64,000 nucleotides of DNA from Porphyridium purpureum (GCA_008690995.1 VRMN01000001.1:3038001-3102000); one strand, 5' to 3'; shown: positions 1 through 9,714, numbered from the stretch's first letter. Notes: a model not told the origin generated them from the sequence alone. Made by a program: numbers and translations.

Positions 1-2
1 CG

Positions 3-767
3 GCGTCAACGCTCGAGAGGAAACAACTTGCGCTGAAGACCGACTTGATTGGCAACGGCGTCGACTCTTTTACGGCCAGCGTTCTTTCCGGACTCTTCTA
101 CACGACGATGCCGCAGGAGACCACATCGGGCGACTATTGCTACTCGCACGCGAAGAGAATGCAGCTGGCTGCATTGAACGACCTTGGCTTTGGAGCAGAC
201 GCAAAGCCGTTCATCAGGGATGAGGCAACCTGGACAGCGATGCTCGAAGCCGAAAACGCTTTCCTGAACAACATTCTTGCGATGGAGGCGAATGGCACCA
301 CGACTCGCACGTCGGCCGGTGTAGGCGTCCAACTCGAATCTTTCAAATCGCGCGGTCTGCTTGATGACCTCGTCTGGGACCCGCTCAAGCAGCTTTTCTG
401 CTGCGCGAGTAGCGGGCAGTGCTTTGTTCATCAGCTCTGCGCGCAGGAAGCGTGTGCTAATTGCGACACCGTTTGGACGACAAACATTCCGACCGCCGCC
501 AGCGGATGCGGAGGATGGTCGCAGGTTGTGCAGAATGGACTGAATGAGCCGCCATCGTGGTCTAAGCGTAGCGACTGGCGTCGCCGCATGTATTTGAACT
601 GTCTGGCGGAGACTGTTCCGTCCAACAACGCGGTGGACTGGGCTTTGGCTGGCGTTGGCGACGCGTTGTCGTTCTCGTCAAACTCTTTCGGAAATGCGTG
701 CCCGGTGGGCGTAACGTGGTCCTTCGCACTCGCGCCAAACTCGTGCACTCATATGCAGGGCCACTAG
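3..767 (+). CDS. Cys-rich protein, 5'-truncated, function unknown
   Basis: The reading frame is open from the first bases of the window to a TAG at 765-767, so the gene begins upstream; about 254 codons are visible. The visible part has eleven cysteines, most in the middle (a CC pair, then closely spaced single Cys), and an N-glycosylation sequon (NGT). Cysteine density like this is usual for secreted or wall proteins, but the N-terminus is missing, so a signal peptide cannot be checked. I do not recognise the family. Short open frames on the opposite strand lack protein-like composition and are treated as shadows. Confidence 0.6.
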   Translation, partial: ASTLERKQLALKTDLIGNGVDSFTASVLSGLFYTTMPQETTSGDYCYSHAKRMQLAALNDLGFGADAKPFIRDEATWTAMLEAENAFLNNILAMEANGTTTRTSAGVGVQLESFKSRGLLDDLVWDPLKQLFCCASSGQCFVHQLCAQEACANCDTVWTTNIPTAASGCGGWSQVVQNGLNEPPSWSKRSDWRRRMYLNCLAETVPSNNAVDWALAGVGDALSFSSNSFGNACPVGVTWSFALAPNSCTHMQGH

Positions 768-1303
768 TCCGAGTGCCTTGGATCCGAGGAAGTGCTTCGG
801 TATTCAATTTACAGAGTTCAGAGTTTTGCGCCTTACCCGGTGCAGGGTATTAACCTAACTAAAGGATCGTTTGCTTTCACGCGATACCCTGACTACTGCA
901 TAAAATTCATCGTTAGCACCCGTGCACTAGGAATGCGATGGAACATCTGCAAACCGCAGTCCCACCCCACGATCACGACGCCCGCGGCATTCTTGGTCCG
1001 TTGCCCGGACCATGCTGCCGACGGGATGGTGAATTTCGCGAGCCACAAGGAGGCTCGTCGCCATTGTAGCACTAGCGAAAAGCGGGTGGCACGCAAGGTC
1101 GTACAAAAGATGAGGTTTCAAAGAACAATTCAAGATTGCGTGCGCCGCCGCCCATGGTGTCCCGTCATGGAAAGCGTTCACTGCAGCAGCGATTCTCGGT
1201 GTGAGGATTCAGCCTGACAAAGTTATTAGGTCGAGTACACTAGATTCTCAAGCAGATTTGCGTTCAAAGAATGAATATAATCCTACGGTAATTCACTGTG
1301 TGC
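768..1303. other. Intergenic, convergent 3' ends
   Basis: This lies between the truncated plus-strand gene and the 3' end of the minus-strand HHL1-like gene. An open plus frame covers 792-1217, but it starts without ATG and has no recognisable domain or composition. I see no RNA gene or repeat; it probably holds two 3' UTRs. Confidence 0.5.
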
Positions 1304-1885
1304 CTAGGCCTGCTTGCGCATACCAAGCTTATACTTGACCCACTCGAAGAACGGCAAAGCCGCCTCCGGTGTCACAATGGTGGTTGGCCAGTCCCGAATC
1401 TCAGTCGAGATCACCTTGTATCCGAATTCAAGTTCATCTCTATATTTGCTCAGCTGCGGGTACTTGTTCATCGCGCCGGCCAGGAATTTACGCGAGTCCG
1501 GCCCAAAGACCACCTGGGCAATACCCTTATCTAGCGCGCCCTGGTAGAGTTTTCTGCTCCAGTTGGCCTTCATCGCGTTAACCAGCGTCTTGGAGTTCCT
1601 GTCTCCTCCGACCATTCCAACAGGATACCAAATCTTCGCACGCTGCGTGCGCGCAAAGATCGCAAACACGGGGGTGCCATCCTTGGGCAGCTCTGGCGGA
1701 CCTCCCTGTGGCAATCTGTCCCTGGACGCACGCCCAGAACCCTTCGCCATCCTTAGCACGCTGGACTTCTGCTGCCGCAGGTACTGTTGGTGCAGCAGCT
1801 GCTGCTGTCTCACGACACCCACTGTCCTCTTCTGCCGCACCGCGCCCTCAAAGGGCAGCGCCACCTGCACAAACGCCGCGTCCAT
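1304..1885 (-). CDS. HHL1: HHL1-like photosystem II protection protein, plastid
   Basis: The 193-residue product resembles plant HHL1 (hypersensitive to high light 1), a thylakoid protein reported to act with LQY1 in photosystem II repair. The conserved core is at about residues 72-158: PVFAIFARTQRAKIWYPVG, then a conserved region ending ELEFGYKV. The Gln/Arg-rich first 50 residues look like a plastid transit peptide. I chose the ATG at 1885 because it gives MDAAFVQ, with an early Phe as in many red-algal transit peptides; an in-frame ATG at 1933 would add 16 residues. The gene diverges from the lumenal PGM-like gene at 2305, so both may be controlled from one short shared promoter. The family call rests on remembered motif similarity; the function is transferred from plants. 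Confidence 0.72.
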   Translation of the reverse strand: MDAAFVQVALPFEGAVRQKRTVGVVRQQQLLHQQYLRQQKSSVLRMAKGSGRASRDRLPQGGPPELPKDGTPVFAIFARTQRAKIWYPVGMVGGDRNSKTLVNAMKANWSRKLYQGALDKGIAQVVFGPDSRKFLAGAMNKYPQLSKYRDELEFGYKVISTEIRDWPTTIVTPEAALPFFEWVKYKLGMRKQA

Positions 1886-2304
1886 TTCGTCCCCGCCCTC
1901 GTTGAAAGGATGCCGCGTCTTCCCTACACGCATTCACGGATCGACGTCCTCTCTCGCACACCCCCTTGCCGACTTTGATCCCCTCAGACACTTATATCCT
2001 TTGACCTCATCCCTCTCTACCGCTCATTGCGACTTGCACCCTCCCACCTTCCACAGCTAGCGGCGAGATTGGCTTACTGTACCCCAACCCATACTAAACC
2101 CTCATTGAAACCGAGCCTTTTGGTTAGAATGAGGGTTACTGCAGAAGGAATCACTGTACCTCAGTCAACTGTACTTGAGCTTCTTTTGATGCTGCCGGAT
2201 CGGAGGGCAGCGAGGAATGAAACCGTGCATTTCGGCTGGGTGCGGGTCTGATCAGCAACCAAGCCGCGAGTCGTTGGCGTGTCAACTCTCTGCTGGTGGG
2301 GCAA
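1886..2304. promoter_or_regulatory. Divergent promoter with three ACTGTAC motifs
   Basis: This 419-bp region separates two genes for plastid proteins transcribed away from each other. Three exact ACTGTAC heptamers lie at 2076-2082, 2153-2159 and 2168-2174, all in the same orientation. I see no clear TATA box. The same motif recurs in other intergenic regions of the window, so it is a candidate transcription-factor site. Confidence 0.45.
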
Positions 2305-3252
2305 ATGGAGCCATCCGCTTGCTTTGCGAACGCGAATCCAGTCTTCTTTTCGTCGCGGCCGTCTGCTGCGAGGAAGAAGTCGGTGCCTCATGGTCGTCCG
2401 AACGGATGCGCGTTGAAGGCGGTGGGGGAGCCAGATGCTCGTCTAGACGGTGCGCGCGGTGCGGTGAGTCGACGAGAATGGCTCCGCATCGTCACCGGAA
2501 GCGTGGCGGCTGCCAGTTCGAGCGCATGGTTGGTCTCGAGGCCGGGGCGCGCCGCGGCAATCAACGGCATGGTGCAGTTTCCAATCACACATGCACTCAG
2601 CAATAGATACTTTGGGCTTCGTGCCGGCGAGGCACTGGATGATGTCAAGGGCGTGGTGGCCACCAATCCGGTAGAAAAGACGTCCATAAAGGTACACGGT
2701 CTGACAGGCCAGGGTGTGCGTCAGGTAGAAGCGGTTGCAAGGCAGTTGAAAGACGTTGGCTTGGGTGAAGATGGGACGGACGTGTGGATTTGGGCAAGTC
2801 AGAGCATCAAGTGTATGGAATCTGGAGACATTCTTGCGTACCAGCTGCAGCTGAACCAGCGAAGCCTGGTGCCTGAGTTTTATGCTTTGGACGCCAGAGG
2901 GCTGGGGGCTTATGAAGGGCAAAAGTGGGCGTCGGTACGGGATGAAATCCGCGCGAAAGATAGGCTCAGCGAGGCGAATCGTCCACCGCCAGGGGAGGAT
3001 GGTACGCCGAACGAGAGCTTGCAAGACGTACTTGTGCGAGTTCAACAGCTGATTTCAAAGACTGAAACGCAGTATCAAGGCGCTAACGTCGTGTTTATTT
3101 CGCCAGATTCATACAACCTGGCTGTGTTAGAAAGCTTGCTGCAAAATAGAGACGTGCGCGAGCAAGACGCCCTCGAATGGGCTCCTGGTGAGTGGCGCGA
3201 GCTCGTGCCCGTAGTCGTGGACCCAGCGCCGTCGCCTACACTTCCGCTGTGA
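2305..3252 (+). CDS. Lumenal phosphoglycerate-mutase-like protein, probably not catalytic
   Basis: The 315-residue product belongs to a plant and algal branch of the histidine-phosphatase (phosphoglycerate mutase-like) superfamily. Motifs supporting this are LRAGE at residues 105-109, NPVEKTS, LDARGLGAYEG and ISPDSYNLAVLESLL. The superfamily's catalytic RHG tripeptide is replaced by RAG, so the phospho-accepting His is absent and mutase or phosphatase activity is doubtful. The N-terminus is bipartite: a basic, Ser-rich stretch, then a twin Arg at 56-57, a hydrophobic segment and AAA near 83-85. That is the pattern of a Tat-type thylakoid-lumen leader. The ATG at 2305 is the first in this frame; a GTG three codons earlier is ignored. 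It shares a divergent promoter with the HHL1-like gene. Confidence 0.72.
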   Translation: MEPSACFANANPVFFSSRPSAARKKSVPHGRPNGCALKAVGEPDARLDGARGAVSRREWLRIVTGSVAAASSSAWLVSRPGRAAAINGMVQFPITHALSNRYFGLRAGEALDDVKGVVATNPVEKTSIKVHGLTGQGVRQVEAVARQLKDVGLGEDGTDVWIWASQSIKCMESGDILAYQLQLNQRSLVPEFYALDARGLGAYEGQKWASVRDEIRAKDRLSEANRPPPGEDGTPNESLQDVLVRVQQLISKTETQYQGANVVFISPDSYNLAVLESLLQNRDVREQDALEWAPGEWRELVPVVVDPAPSPTLPL

Positions 3253-3686
3253 AGCACGGGCGAACTGACATGCCTTTCTGGTTTTGCCCGTTGCGGGATT
3301 GTTCTTCTGCGTGCGATTGTGCGGATTTCTTCTGCTCTAAGCGTATATAAGGGACATGGACTGAGTCCTACCTCGACTGCTTGAACGGGGGAAAGCTGCA
3401 TATTCTTCATTCATCAGGCCGGATCTGTTCCTACATCATTTATCGTTTGGTCGATCAATTTCGTCAGCGGTGAGAAAGCGTCTGAATGCCCTCGAAAGGA
3501 AATGGTTCGCGAATGTAAGAGGACATGTTGTCAGCAAGATTGGAGCTCTACTTCTTTTACTTTCGCTGGCCATGAGGAGGAAACCCAGACACACAACACG
3601 CACGCTAACATCGGTACAGTTCCCCGCTCCACAATAAAACATCCAGTCGCTCACAGAAGCCTCCCAGCCGTACGATCCAAGACGCT
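3253..3686. other. Intergenic between convergent genes, with an internal TATA-like box
   Basis: This holds the 3' flanks of the PGM-like gene and of VDAC. A strong TATATAA stands at 3344-3350 on the plus strand, although no host gene follows it. The only plus frame after it with an ATG (3502-3699, 65 codons) runs into the VDAC 3' end and looks like no known protein. A short non-coding transcript is possible, but I recognise no RNA family. Confidence 0.35.
3344..3350 (+). promoter_or_regulatory. TATA-like box without an evident gene
   Basis: TATATAA lies about 90 bp after the PGM-like stop codon, pointing toward the VDAC 3' end. It resembles the box upstream of the 6899 gene. Confidence 0.35.
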
Positions 3687-4523
3687 TCAGGGTTCGTAAG
3701 CAAGCGAGATACCCAACTTCTGGCCCTTGTCGAGTTCCTTGACGTTCAGAACCGAGCTCAGAGTCAGAGTGGTGGCCGGCTGAAGCATTGTGATGTAAGA
3801 GGTGGACATGTTTCCGTCCGTGTTGATCTTGGTCTTGAGCACCGCGTCAGGGTTAAGCACGTAATGCGCTCCCATGGTCAGCAGCTTGGAGCTATCCTTC
3901 AGGTTGTACACGACCTCACCAGCCACAGACACGGTAGAGTTTACGCTGTGCGAGTATGAGGTCTTGATCATGGATGCCTTGTTCAGCAGCGCGACCGTTA
4001 CCTCACTAGTCTTCGAATCGGCGAACGAAATTGCGCCATCAATCTTGGACAGCGTGTTGTCAGCTGCCTTGAACTGTGCCTCCATGCCGGCAAACAGTCC
4101 TGCGTGACCCGTGGCAAACGAAGCAGTGACGGTTGGCCCACCAAGCACATCAAAGAGCGAGGTCATCGCGAAATGCTTATGGGTGTATTCGACCTTTGCG
4201 GATGCGGCCGGAGAGATTCCCGGGCCTGTGGCGCCCGTGAGCACGAGCTTGAGGCCGGTTACGCCGAGCTTATCGAGCGTCATCTCCGAGCTCACCTTGC
4301 CGGTGGTGTTGAGTTTTGAGTTGACGACCACCTGGCCGGGGATCGTGCCCTTGATCGCCAGCTCGCCCGCAAGCGCGCCAGACTTTGCGTTGTTTACCGA
4401 ATCAATCGTGAACGAGGTGCCTGCCGAGGACTTGGACACCACCTTGACCTTTGCATCGCTCACGTAGTCGTCATTGAGCAGCTTGCGGGCCGTCTTGCCC
4501 AGATCCGCGTACATCTTCATCAT
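3687..4523 (-). CDS. Mitochondrial outer-membrane porin, VDAC family
   Basis: At 278 residues this matches the usual length of a eukaryotic VDAC (about 280). The protein is a chain of alternating short amphipathic segments separated by turns, fitting a 19-strand beta barrel preceded by a short N-terminal helix (MYADLGKTARKLL). The conserved GLK nucleotide-binding tripeptide is present in VTGLKLVLTG. The C-terminal strand GQKLGISLAYEP is typical. VDAC passes ATP, ADP and other metabolites across the mitochondrial outer membrane. Two adjacent ATGs open the frame (4523 and 4520); a third Met follows at once, so the start is uncertain by three residues. The 3' end converges on the PGM-like gene. 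Confidence 0.88.
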   Translation of the reverse strand: MMKMYADLGKTARKLLNDDYVSDAKVKVVSKSSAGTSFTIDSVNNAKSGALAGELAIKGTIPGQVVVNSKLNTTGKVSSEMTLDKLGVTGLKLVLTGATGPGISPAASAKVEYTHKHFAMTSLFDVLGGPTVTASFATGHAGLFAGMEAQFKAADNTLSKIDGAISFADSKTSEVTVALLNKASMIKTSYSHSVNSTVSVAGEVVYNLKDSSKLLTMGAHYVLNPDAVLKTKINTDGNMSTSYITMLQPATTLTLSSVLNVKELDKGQKLGISLAYEP

Positions 4524-6750
4524 GACTGGTCGCTCGTTGCTTGTCCCGCCGCAGATCGCACGTCTCCGGACCCTCTCACGCTCCTTTCCCTACCTACTAC
4601 ACACAATGTCCCTCCCTCCAGACCACCACACCCGATCTACTCTCCTTTCCCCTCCTTCCCCACCTACCCCACCTACCCCCGCAAAGCCCTCAACTCAGAA
4701 GCCTTGTTTGTCCTCCGTGTACGTGCTTCGTCACATTTGGAACGACGCGATTGGGCGGTCGTCGGTGCATGCGCCCTTTTGCTCGTTTTGCATCCGGGCG
4801 GATTCCCACTGGAAATCACAAAAGAAGCTCGTTTTGTTAGGACGCACGTCGTGTGCGATCGAGATTTGTAACGACAACCGATCGTGAAAAAATGAAGAAG
4901 GTACAGTTTAAATAAGTGAGCTAAACACACCGTACAAGCACACACTAACCGAGCCGACACGCCGACAAGCCGAGCAGGACGCCCTGCGAGCTTCGTGCGC
5001 GTTCTCACAGACACTCACACGAAGGTTGTCAAGCTACTGCATACTCAACGGTACAAGAGGCAGTTCATACTATTGCTCATCCAGCACAAGGTGCGGGTTT
5101 TCTGGTGTTTGTGCCGCTCTGTCGCAACGCAAACGAGCAAGACCAGGGCTTGCGCAAAGAAGGACGTGGCGCGAAACTCGGCCGCCGAGCTCGTAGGCCT
5201 CTTGACTGTCACAGAACGACCGGGCATGGGCGATGCACGCCTGCGGCTCGTTTATGCGCATTAAATTGGTGTAAAGCATAGCACCGTTAACTGATGCGCG
5301 TCAAGCGTGCCCCAGGCAAGACGGAAATCGCGTGCACGCATACCCCTCGGGAAAAGATTTGCGAGCCGTGCCCTCGCAGGAAGATGGATGCCTCGTTGCT
5401 CGCGTGAAGCTGCACATGAGCTGTCCAATTTCGCACGGCCGTCAGCGCCATCTGTGCTTTTGAAGGCCTACGACTGTGGGAAACGTGGACAAACATTAGC
5501 TCCTGCCGAGGAGCAGAATCGTTCGATATTCACCAGGCGCGAGGCAGGGGGCATCTGTCGCGGGCAAGTCTTTGTGGAGAAGCAGATTGTCTCCATGCCA
5601 AAATGCTTGTGGCGCACAGACCCCCAGTTGGAAGCCCATGTTGTGCTGCGTCCTGGCGCGTCCGCGTGGGTACTTTCGATGCCTTGAGTCTGGATTGGGA
5701 AGCCGATTCGCGGCACGTTCGACACAGAGCGGGGTTGTGATCTGTATGCTTTTGCGCGTGGCGCGCCTCGCGTCAAACTAGACACGAGCGTGCTGGCACG
5801 TCTATTCGGCGGCGCAACTTGGGTCCATGTCGGCACAGCTCGTTCTGTTGGCACGATTTACTTCGTCCTGCAAGCCACGCAACTTGCAGTAGACTTTCGC
5901 TGGACACGTCGGCTTTTCTCTAGACCACTCCACACGAACGTCTGGTCCTTCCAGCTGCGAACCTCGCGAGTCTGTATCGAGTCGGCTCAATCCGGCGGAT
6001 GGGGACACATCATCCGACCGGGGATGGGACAAGTCAGCATGAGGTGCTGAGGTGTGATCTCACTGAGATTGCGGCTTTCGATTCCAGCCGGACGTCTGTG
6101 CGCCTGCCACTGGGACACATCACACCTGGCATGTCAAGCAGGCGCTTGCAGACGCCCAATCACAGCTCAACACGCGTCGAAGCGGTATGTCCGGTTGCTT
6201 TGCGGATTGAATTCGACGGGGTCTTTTGAAGCCCGACTTGGGAAACCCGATTTGCCGGAACCGTAGATCTGTATCTACCCGGTCACCACATAAAAATCGG
6301 TCGCGTGGATGTTGCGCACATCCTGTCATGCACCCTGTCAGATAAAAGTCATGCCGGATGATGTACACGCTGTACTTCTGTCACTTCTGGTAAAACAGCT
6401 CTGTTTCACTATAAAGTGGGTACCGTTAATATACGTTTGGGATGGAGGTGGAGGGATACGGTAGGGAGATGGAGGGGCGCGGGAAGGAGGTGGGTAGGAA
6501 GGGGTAGGAAGGGGTAGGAAGCGGTAGGAAGGTGGGGTCGTTGGGGATGGTGGCTGCCGAAAGTGCAGAATCAGCACATCGATGGCGACTGAAATGGAGT
6601 CAAGGCTTTGCGAACAGGCCTGAATTCGCCAAATTCTAAGGAGATTTTCGAGAAGTTGAGGCGAGGGTAGGGACGGGGCCGGGCCGGGCCGGGAGGGGCG
6701 TGGCGTCCCACGTGACTGCGACACAGAAATGGGCCTGGCACGCCGATGAG
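4524..6750. other. Gene-poor 2.2-kb gap
   Basis: This separates the VDAC start from the promoter of the 6899 gene. GTACAGT occurs at 4901-4907. Reading frames of 60-130 codons exist on both strands (for example 5307-5687 plus and 5468-5854 minus), but none has an ATG start combined with convincing composition or a known motif. Short inverted matches (AGGTGTGAT and ATCACACCT) flank about 60 bp near 6050-6127. A decayed gene or an unrecognised non-coding RNA cannot be excluded. Confidence 0.45.
6489..6530. repeat. G-rich 10-bp tandem repeat
   Basis: About four consecutive units of GGGGTAGGAA, with small variants, sit about 225 bp upstream of the TATA box of the 6899 gene. The repeated G runs could form a G-quadruplex on the plus strand. 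Confidence 0.6.
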
Positions 6751-6753
6751 GTG

Positions 6754-6760
6754 TATATAA
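6754..6760 (+). promoter_or_regulatory. TATA box of the secreted acidic-repeat protein gene
   Basis: TATATAA within GTGTATATAAGCGC lies 138 bp upstream of the ATG at 6899, with no other gene between. This is a sensible core-promoter position for a gene with a 5' UTR of about 110 nt. Confidence 0.6.
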
Positions 6761-6898
6761 GCGCTGCAGGTCCGCAGTCGTATGAAAGGCTTTCATGGTC
6801 GGAAGGTTTAGGTAGGGAATCACGGTGAGGGTAACTGCTTACCACAGGGAGGGAGCAGGGCTTCGTGCCGAGTGGCTGACTAATCAACTAACTTTGAA

Positions 6899-9328
6899 AT
6901 GGTGAGAATGAGAGTCGGGTCTTTGCTGGTACTGGCGCTTTGCGTCGGCGCCGCGGTGGCCTCACCAACCGCGTTGTTCAGACAGTTCGCAGCTATTGAC
7001 GATTCGTGGCAGGAGTCCACCTGTCTCGCATCGGCCGGATATGGTGCGGGTGAAATCCAGGGCTGCAAGCTCGGAACGCGCAATGGCGGAACCAGGGCCG
7101 AGAACGCCTACAACTTGTTGTGCTTAGCCGATCGCTTCGGTGTTGCGTCTAATAACTGCATGGTTGATTACGCGACAGGCGCCAAGAGCTGCCCGGGTAT
7201 GGATGCCAGTGCGCAGTCGGTGTATGCATCTCCCGAAGAAGTTGTCGACGCCCTTGTGGATACAGACTCATGGGAGTTGACGCCAGGCATGCCAATCACG
7301 TCGTCTGGACCGGGCGGACGCTTCCGGGGCATGGCCATCGTGGAGCTCAACGACCACGAGTACTCCACTGTGGCCCCAAGGGCGGTCGTCTTCTCGACAA
7401 CTCCAGCAGCGAGCTTGATTGACGTGTACAATTTTTGCCCGCTCGCCGGAGGTAACACGATGGGAGGCGATGACTCGTTCCTCGGCGGCGGCCGAGTTCT
7501 GAACACCATGTGCAATGCTCTGTACTCTGGGGTGCAGGCGATGGTGTCGGACTGCTCGTTGGTGAGGTTCTACCTGACGCCAAAGGATAATGTCTTCGTT
7601 TCTGGCGCAGCCCAGTCGAACTTGGACTTTGGCTTTGGTGTTGCATCAGATGAGTGGGACTCGTATGGTGATGCGTCGGAGGGTGTGACTTTGTACAACG
7701 ACATTTCGATCATCAGCGTGCGCGAAATCGCGAACAAGGCCAACCCGGGCGAGATTATGTACGACACGGTGACGAACATGGTGCCGTCGAACAAGGCACT
7801 CCTACCAGGAGGGCGAGGAGAAGTGTCCATTGGCAACGTGAATGCGTTCACGAACCAGGACTTTTTCAACTCGGTGCTGAAAGAGCAGAACCCGCGCATT
7901 GACACCTTTGGGTGGTCGAGCTGGCTGGACGCGCCGGTGATGACAATCAAGAAGGGCGGCGTGTACGAGTTTGTTGCCGGAGTGTGCAACTGCGGCGATG
8001 GCACGAAGGGCACGACTGCGTTGTTCATGGCCGAGGACTCGATTCGCATTTGCGACAAGACGCCGATGGACGTGACTTGCTCGTTTGACGACACGGTGTG
8101 GAAGAATAAGAACGGCTTGTCTTCCGGATCGACCGTTGGGCTGGAGCTGAGGTCCGGTCAATGCCCGGCACCGCCCATGCCGACATACAAGACCGGCTGC
8201 GCCGGCGAGAGGGAGATGTACCTTGACTCGGCCAGCCTGGATGCGAAAGGCCGACTCGTGCACAAGTATGCGACTGCGGAAGACTCGTCCGTGACGTGCA
8301 CCTACCTTTACGTGGATGAGATCCCGAGGCCCTCTGGACAGCTGACTGCGGACAAGACGGAGGTGATGCTCGACGTGAACGGTGAGGCTTTCGTGGAGTT
8401 TGACTGGCTCGCTGAGGGATGCGGTCTGCGCGAGGTGACAATCCTTCCAGACGCCTTTGCAACAGCGCCGACGACCAGAACTGCGGTGCCGATGATCGTG
8501 AAGGAGACGTACCAAGACGTGAACGAGCCGAAGAGCGGCACGGTGAATGCAATGTATCGTTACTCGCCGCGCACCCGCTCAAACTACTTGACGGGCATCA
8601 GCGAGCTGTCGTCGGCGACGTACACTGCGGAGCTGACGGTGACGAACAAGTTTGGGTTCAAGGCGATCAAGTACGTACAAGTGTGCGTGGTCCAGAACGG
8701 CGATTCGACGCTGCCAAACACGTGCTCGTTTGCGCCGGAGCCAACTCAGGAGCCGGTGGCGACGACGACCCCGCCAACTCCGTCGCCGACCCCAATTGTG
8801 GACAGGTTCTGCTGCAAGAGCACGGACGCCGGCGCAGTTTGCGAGGCCGACAGCTCTGACACGGAGAAGAGCGACTCGGAGTCCAGCGGGACGGAGAAGA
8901 GCGACTCGGAGTCCAGCGGGACGGAGAAGAGCGACTCGGAGACCAGCGGGACGGAGAAGAGCGACTCGGAGACCAGCGGGACGGAGAAGAGCGAATCGGA
9001 GGAAACAGACAACGAGAAGAGCGAGTCGGAGTTCAGCGAGACGGAGAAGAGCGAGACGGAGGACACAAACAACGAGAAGAGCGAGACGGAGGACACAAAC
9101 AACGAGAAGAGCGAGTCGGAAGACACAAACACTGAGAAGGAAGACAAGAATAAGAAGCGTTTCGTGAATGCCTCTGACAAGCGTTTTAAGAAGAAGGGCA
9201 AGGGCTACCATGGCTTTGGCAAGTTCTGGGGCAAGGGTTTTGGCAAGCCAAAGTCGTCCGACTCTGAGGCCGAGGCCACCATCGATGCGGAGATCCTCGC
9301 TTGCAAGTGCCGCTGCTCGACTCGTTGA
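6899..9328 (+). CDS. Large secreted protein with acidic Ser/Glu repeat tail
   Basis: The 809-residue protein starts with a clear signal peptide (hydrophobic core LLVLALCVGAAVAS, cleavage near residue 22). Residues 23-610 are a Cys-containing globular region that I do not recognise. A Thr/Pro linker follows near 615-635 (TTTPPTPSPTP). Next come about ten 10-residue units of the type SGTEKSDSES at 653-750, which drift to TNNEKSETED. The end is a basic Gly/Lys/Phe patch (KGKGYHGFGKFWGKGFGKPK) and a short Cys cluster CKCRC. A strongly acidic repeat beside a basic tail suggests binding of metal ions or charged wall polysaccharide (inference). The ATG at 6899 has an in-frame alternative at 6908; both keep the signal peptide. 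An AATAAA at 9495 may end the transcript. Confidence 0.82.
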   Translation: MVRMRVGSLLVLALCVGAAVASPTALFRQFAAIDDSWQESTCLASAGYGAGEIQGCKLGTRNGGTRAENAYNLLCLADRFGVASNNCMVDYATGAKSCPGMDASAQSVYASPEEVVDALVDTDSWELTPGMPITSSGPGGRFRGMAIVELNDHEYSTVAPRAVVFSTTPAASLIDVYNFCPLAGGNTMGGDDSFLGGGRVLNTMCNALYSGVQAMVSDCSLVRFYLTPKDNVFVSGAAQSNLDFGFGVASDEWDSYGDASEGVTLYNDISIISVREIANKANPGEIMYDTVTNMVPSNKALLPGGRGEVSIGNVNAFTNQDFFNSVLKEQNPRIDTFGWSSWLDAPVMTIKKGGVYEFVAGVCNCGDGTKGTTALFMAEDSIRICDKTPMDVTCSFDDTVWKNKNGLSSGSTVGLELRSGQCPAPPMPTYKTGCAGEREMYLDSASLDAKGRLVHKYATAEDSSVTCTYLYVDEIPRPSGQLTADKTEVMLDVNGEAFVEFDWLAEGCGLREVTILPDAFATAPTTRTAVPMIVKETYQDVNEPKSGTVNAMYRYSPRTRSNYLTGISELSSATYTAELTVTNKFGFKAIKYVQVCVVQNGDSTLPNTCSFAPEPTQEPVATTTPPTPSPTPIVDRFCCKSTDAGAVCEADSSDTEKSDSESSGTEKSDSESSGTEKSDSETSGTEKSDSETSGTEKSESEETDNEKSESEFSETEKSETEDTNNEKSETEDTNNEKSESEDTNTEKEDKNKKRFVNASDKRFKKKGKGYHGFGKFWGKGFGKPKSSDSEAEATIDAEILACKCRCSTR
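8857..9147 (+). repeat. 30-bp coding tandem repeat, about ten units
   Basis: Units are built on GACGGAGAAGAGCGACTCGG and encode ten residues each. The first five are nearly identical; later ones diverge to AACGAGAAGAGCGAGACGGA. The unit is a multiple of three, so changes in copy number would keep the frame. Confidence 0.85.
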
Positions 9329-9494
9329 AGGACATGATGAACTGGGAACGACAATTTTGAGAGTTGGCGCACGCATGGCGACCCTTCCTTTTTTGTGGAT
9401 GGAAAATGAACACGCCCAATTTTGATCTGGCACGTTGCGCGAAAACAATCAACGTACGGAAACGCGAATAATGATATTATTATATCTTCACTAG

Positions 9495-9500
9495 AATAAA
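9495..9500 (+). terminator. Polyadenylation signal AATAAA
   Basis: Lies 167 bp after the stop of the secreted acidic-repeat protein gene, on the same strand, in an AT-rich stretch. Confidence 0.5.
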
Positions 9501-9714
9501 CGGATGATGAACTGAATGAGCAAATGCTAAGTGCTTCGGAAAGCACGTCCCCTGACGGAAGTGAAGAGGCTCCTTGTGACCCACACAGAGACCTCTTCGC
9601 ATTTGTCGCAAGCGCCCGCCAATGCCGTTGTCCAAGCCGAGCGCCAGTCTTGGGTTCATGTGTGCACGTGCGTTGCACCGGTCTCAGGAACTCATGGATA
9701 GTGCATGCGTTGCC

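Noticed and set aside
792-1217. Plus-strand open frame of about 141 codons after the first gene
   Set aside because: No ATG start, no recognisable motif, and composition typical of chance frames in GC-rich DNA.
8579-9448. Minus-strand frame of 289 codons antisense to the acidic-repeat protein, Leu/Arg-rich
   Set aside because: It is produced by the complement of the tandem repeat; the plus frame has a signal peptide, natural composition and a TATA box.
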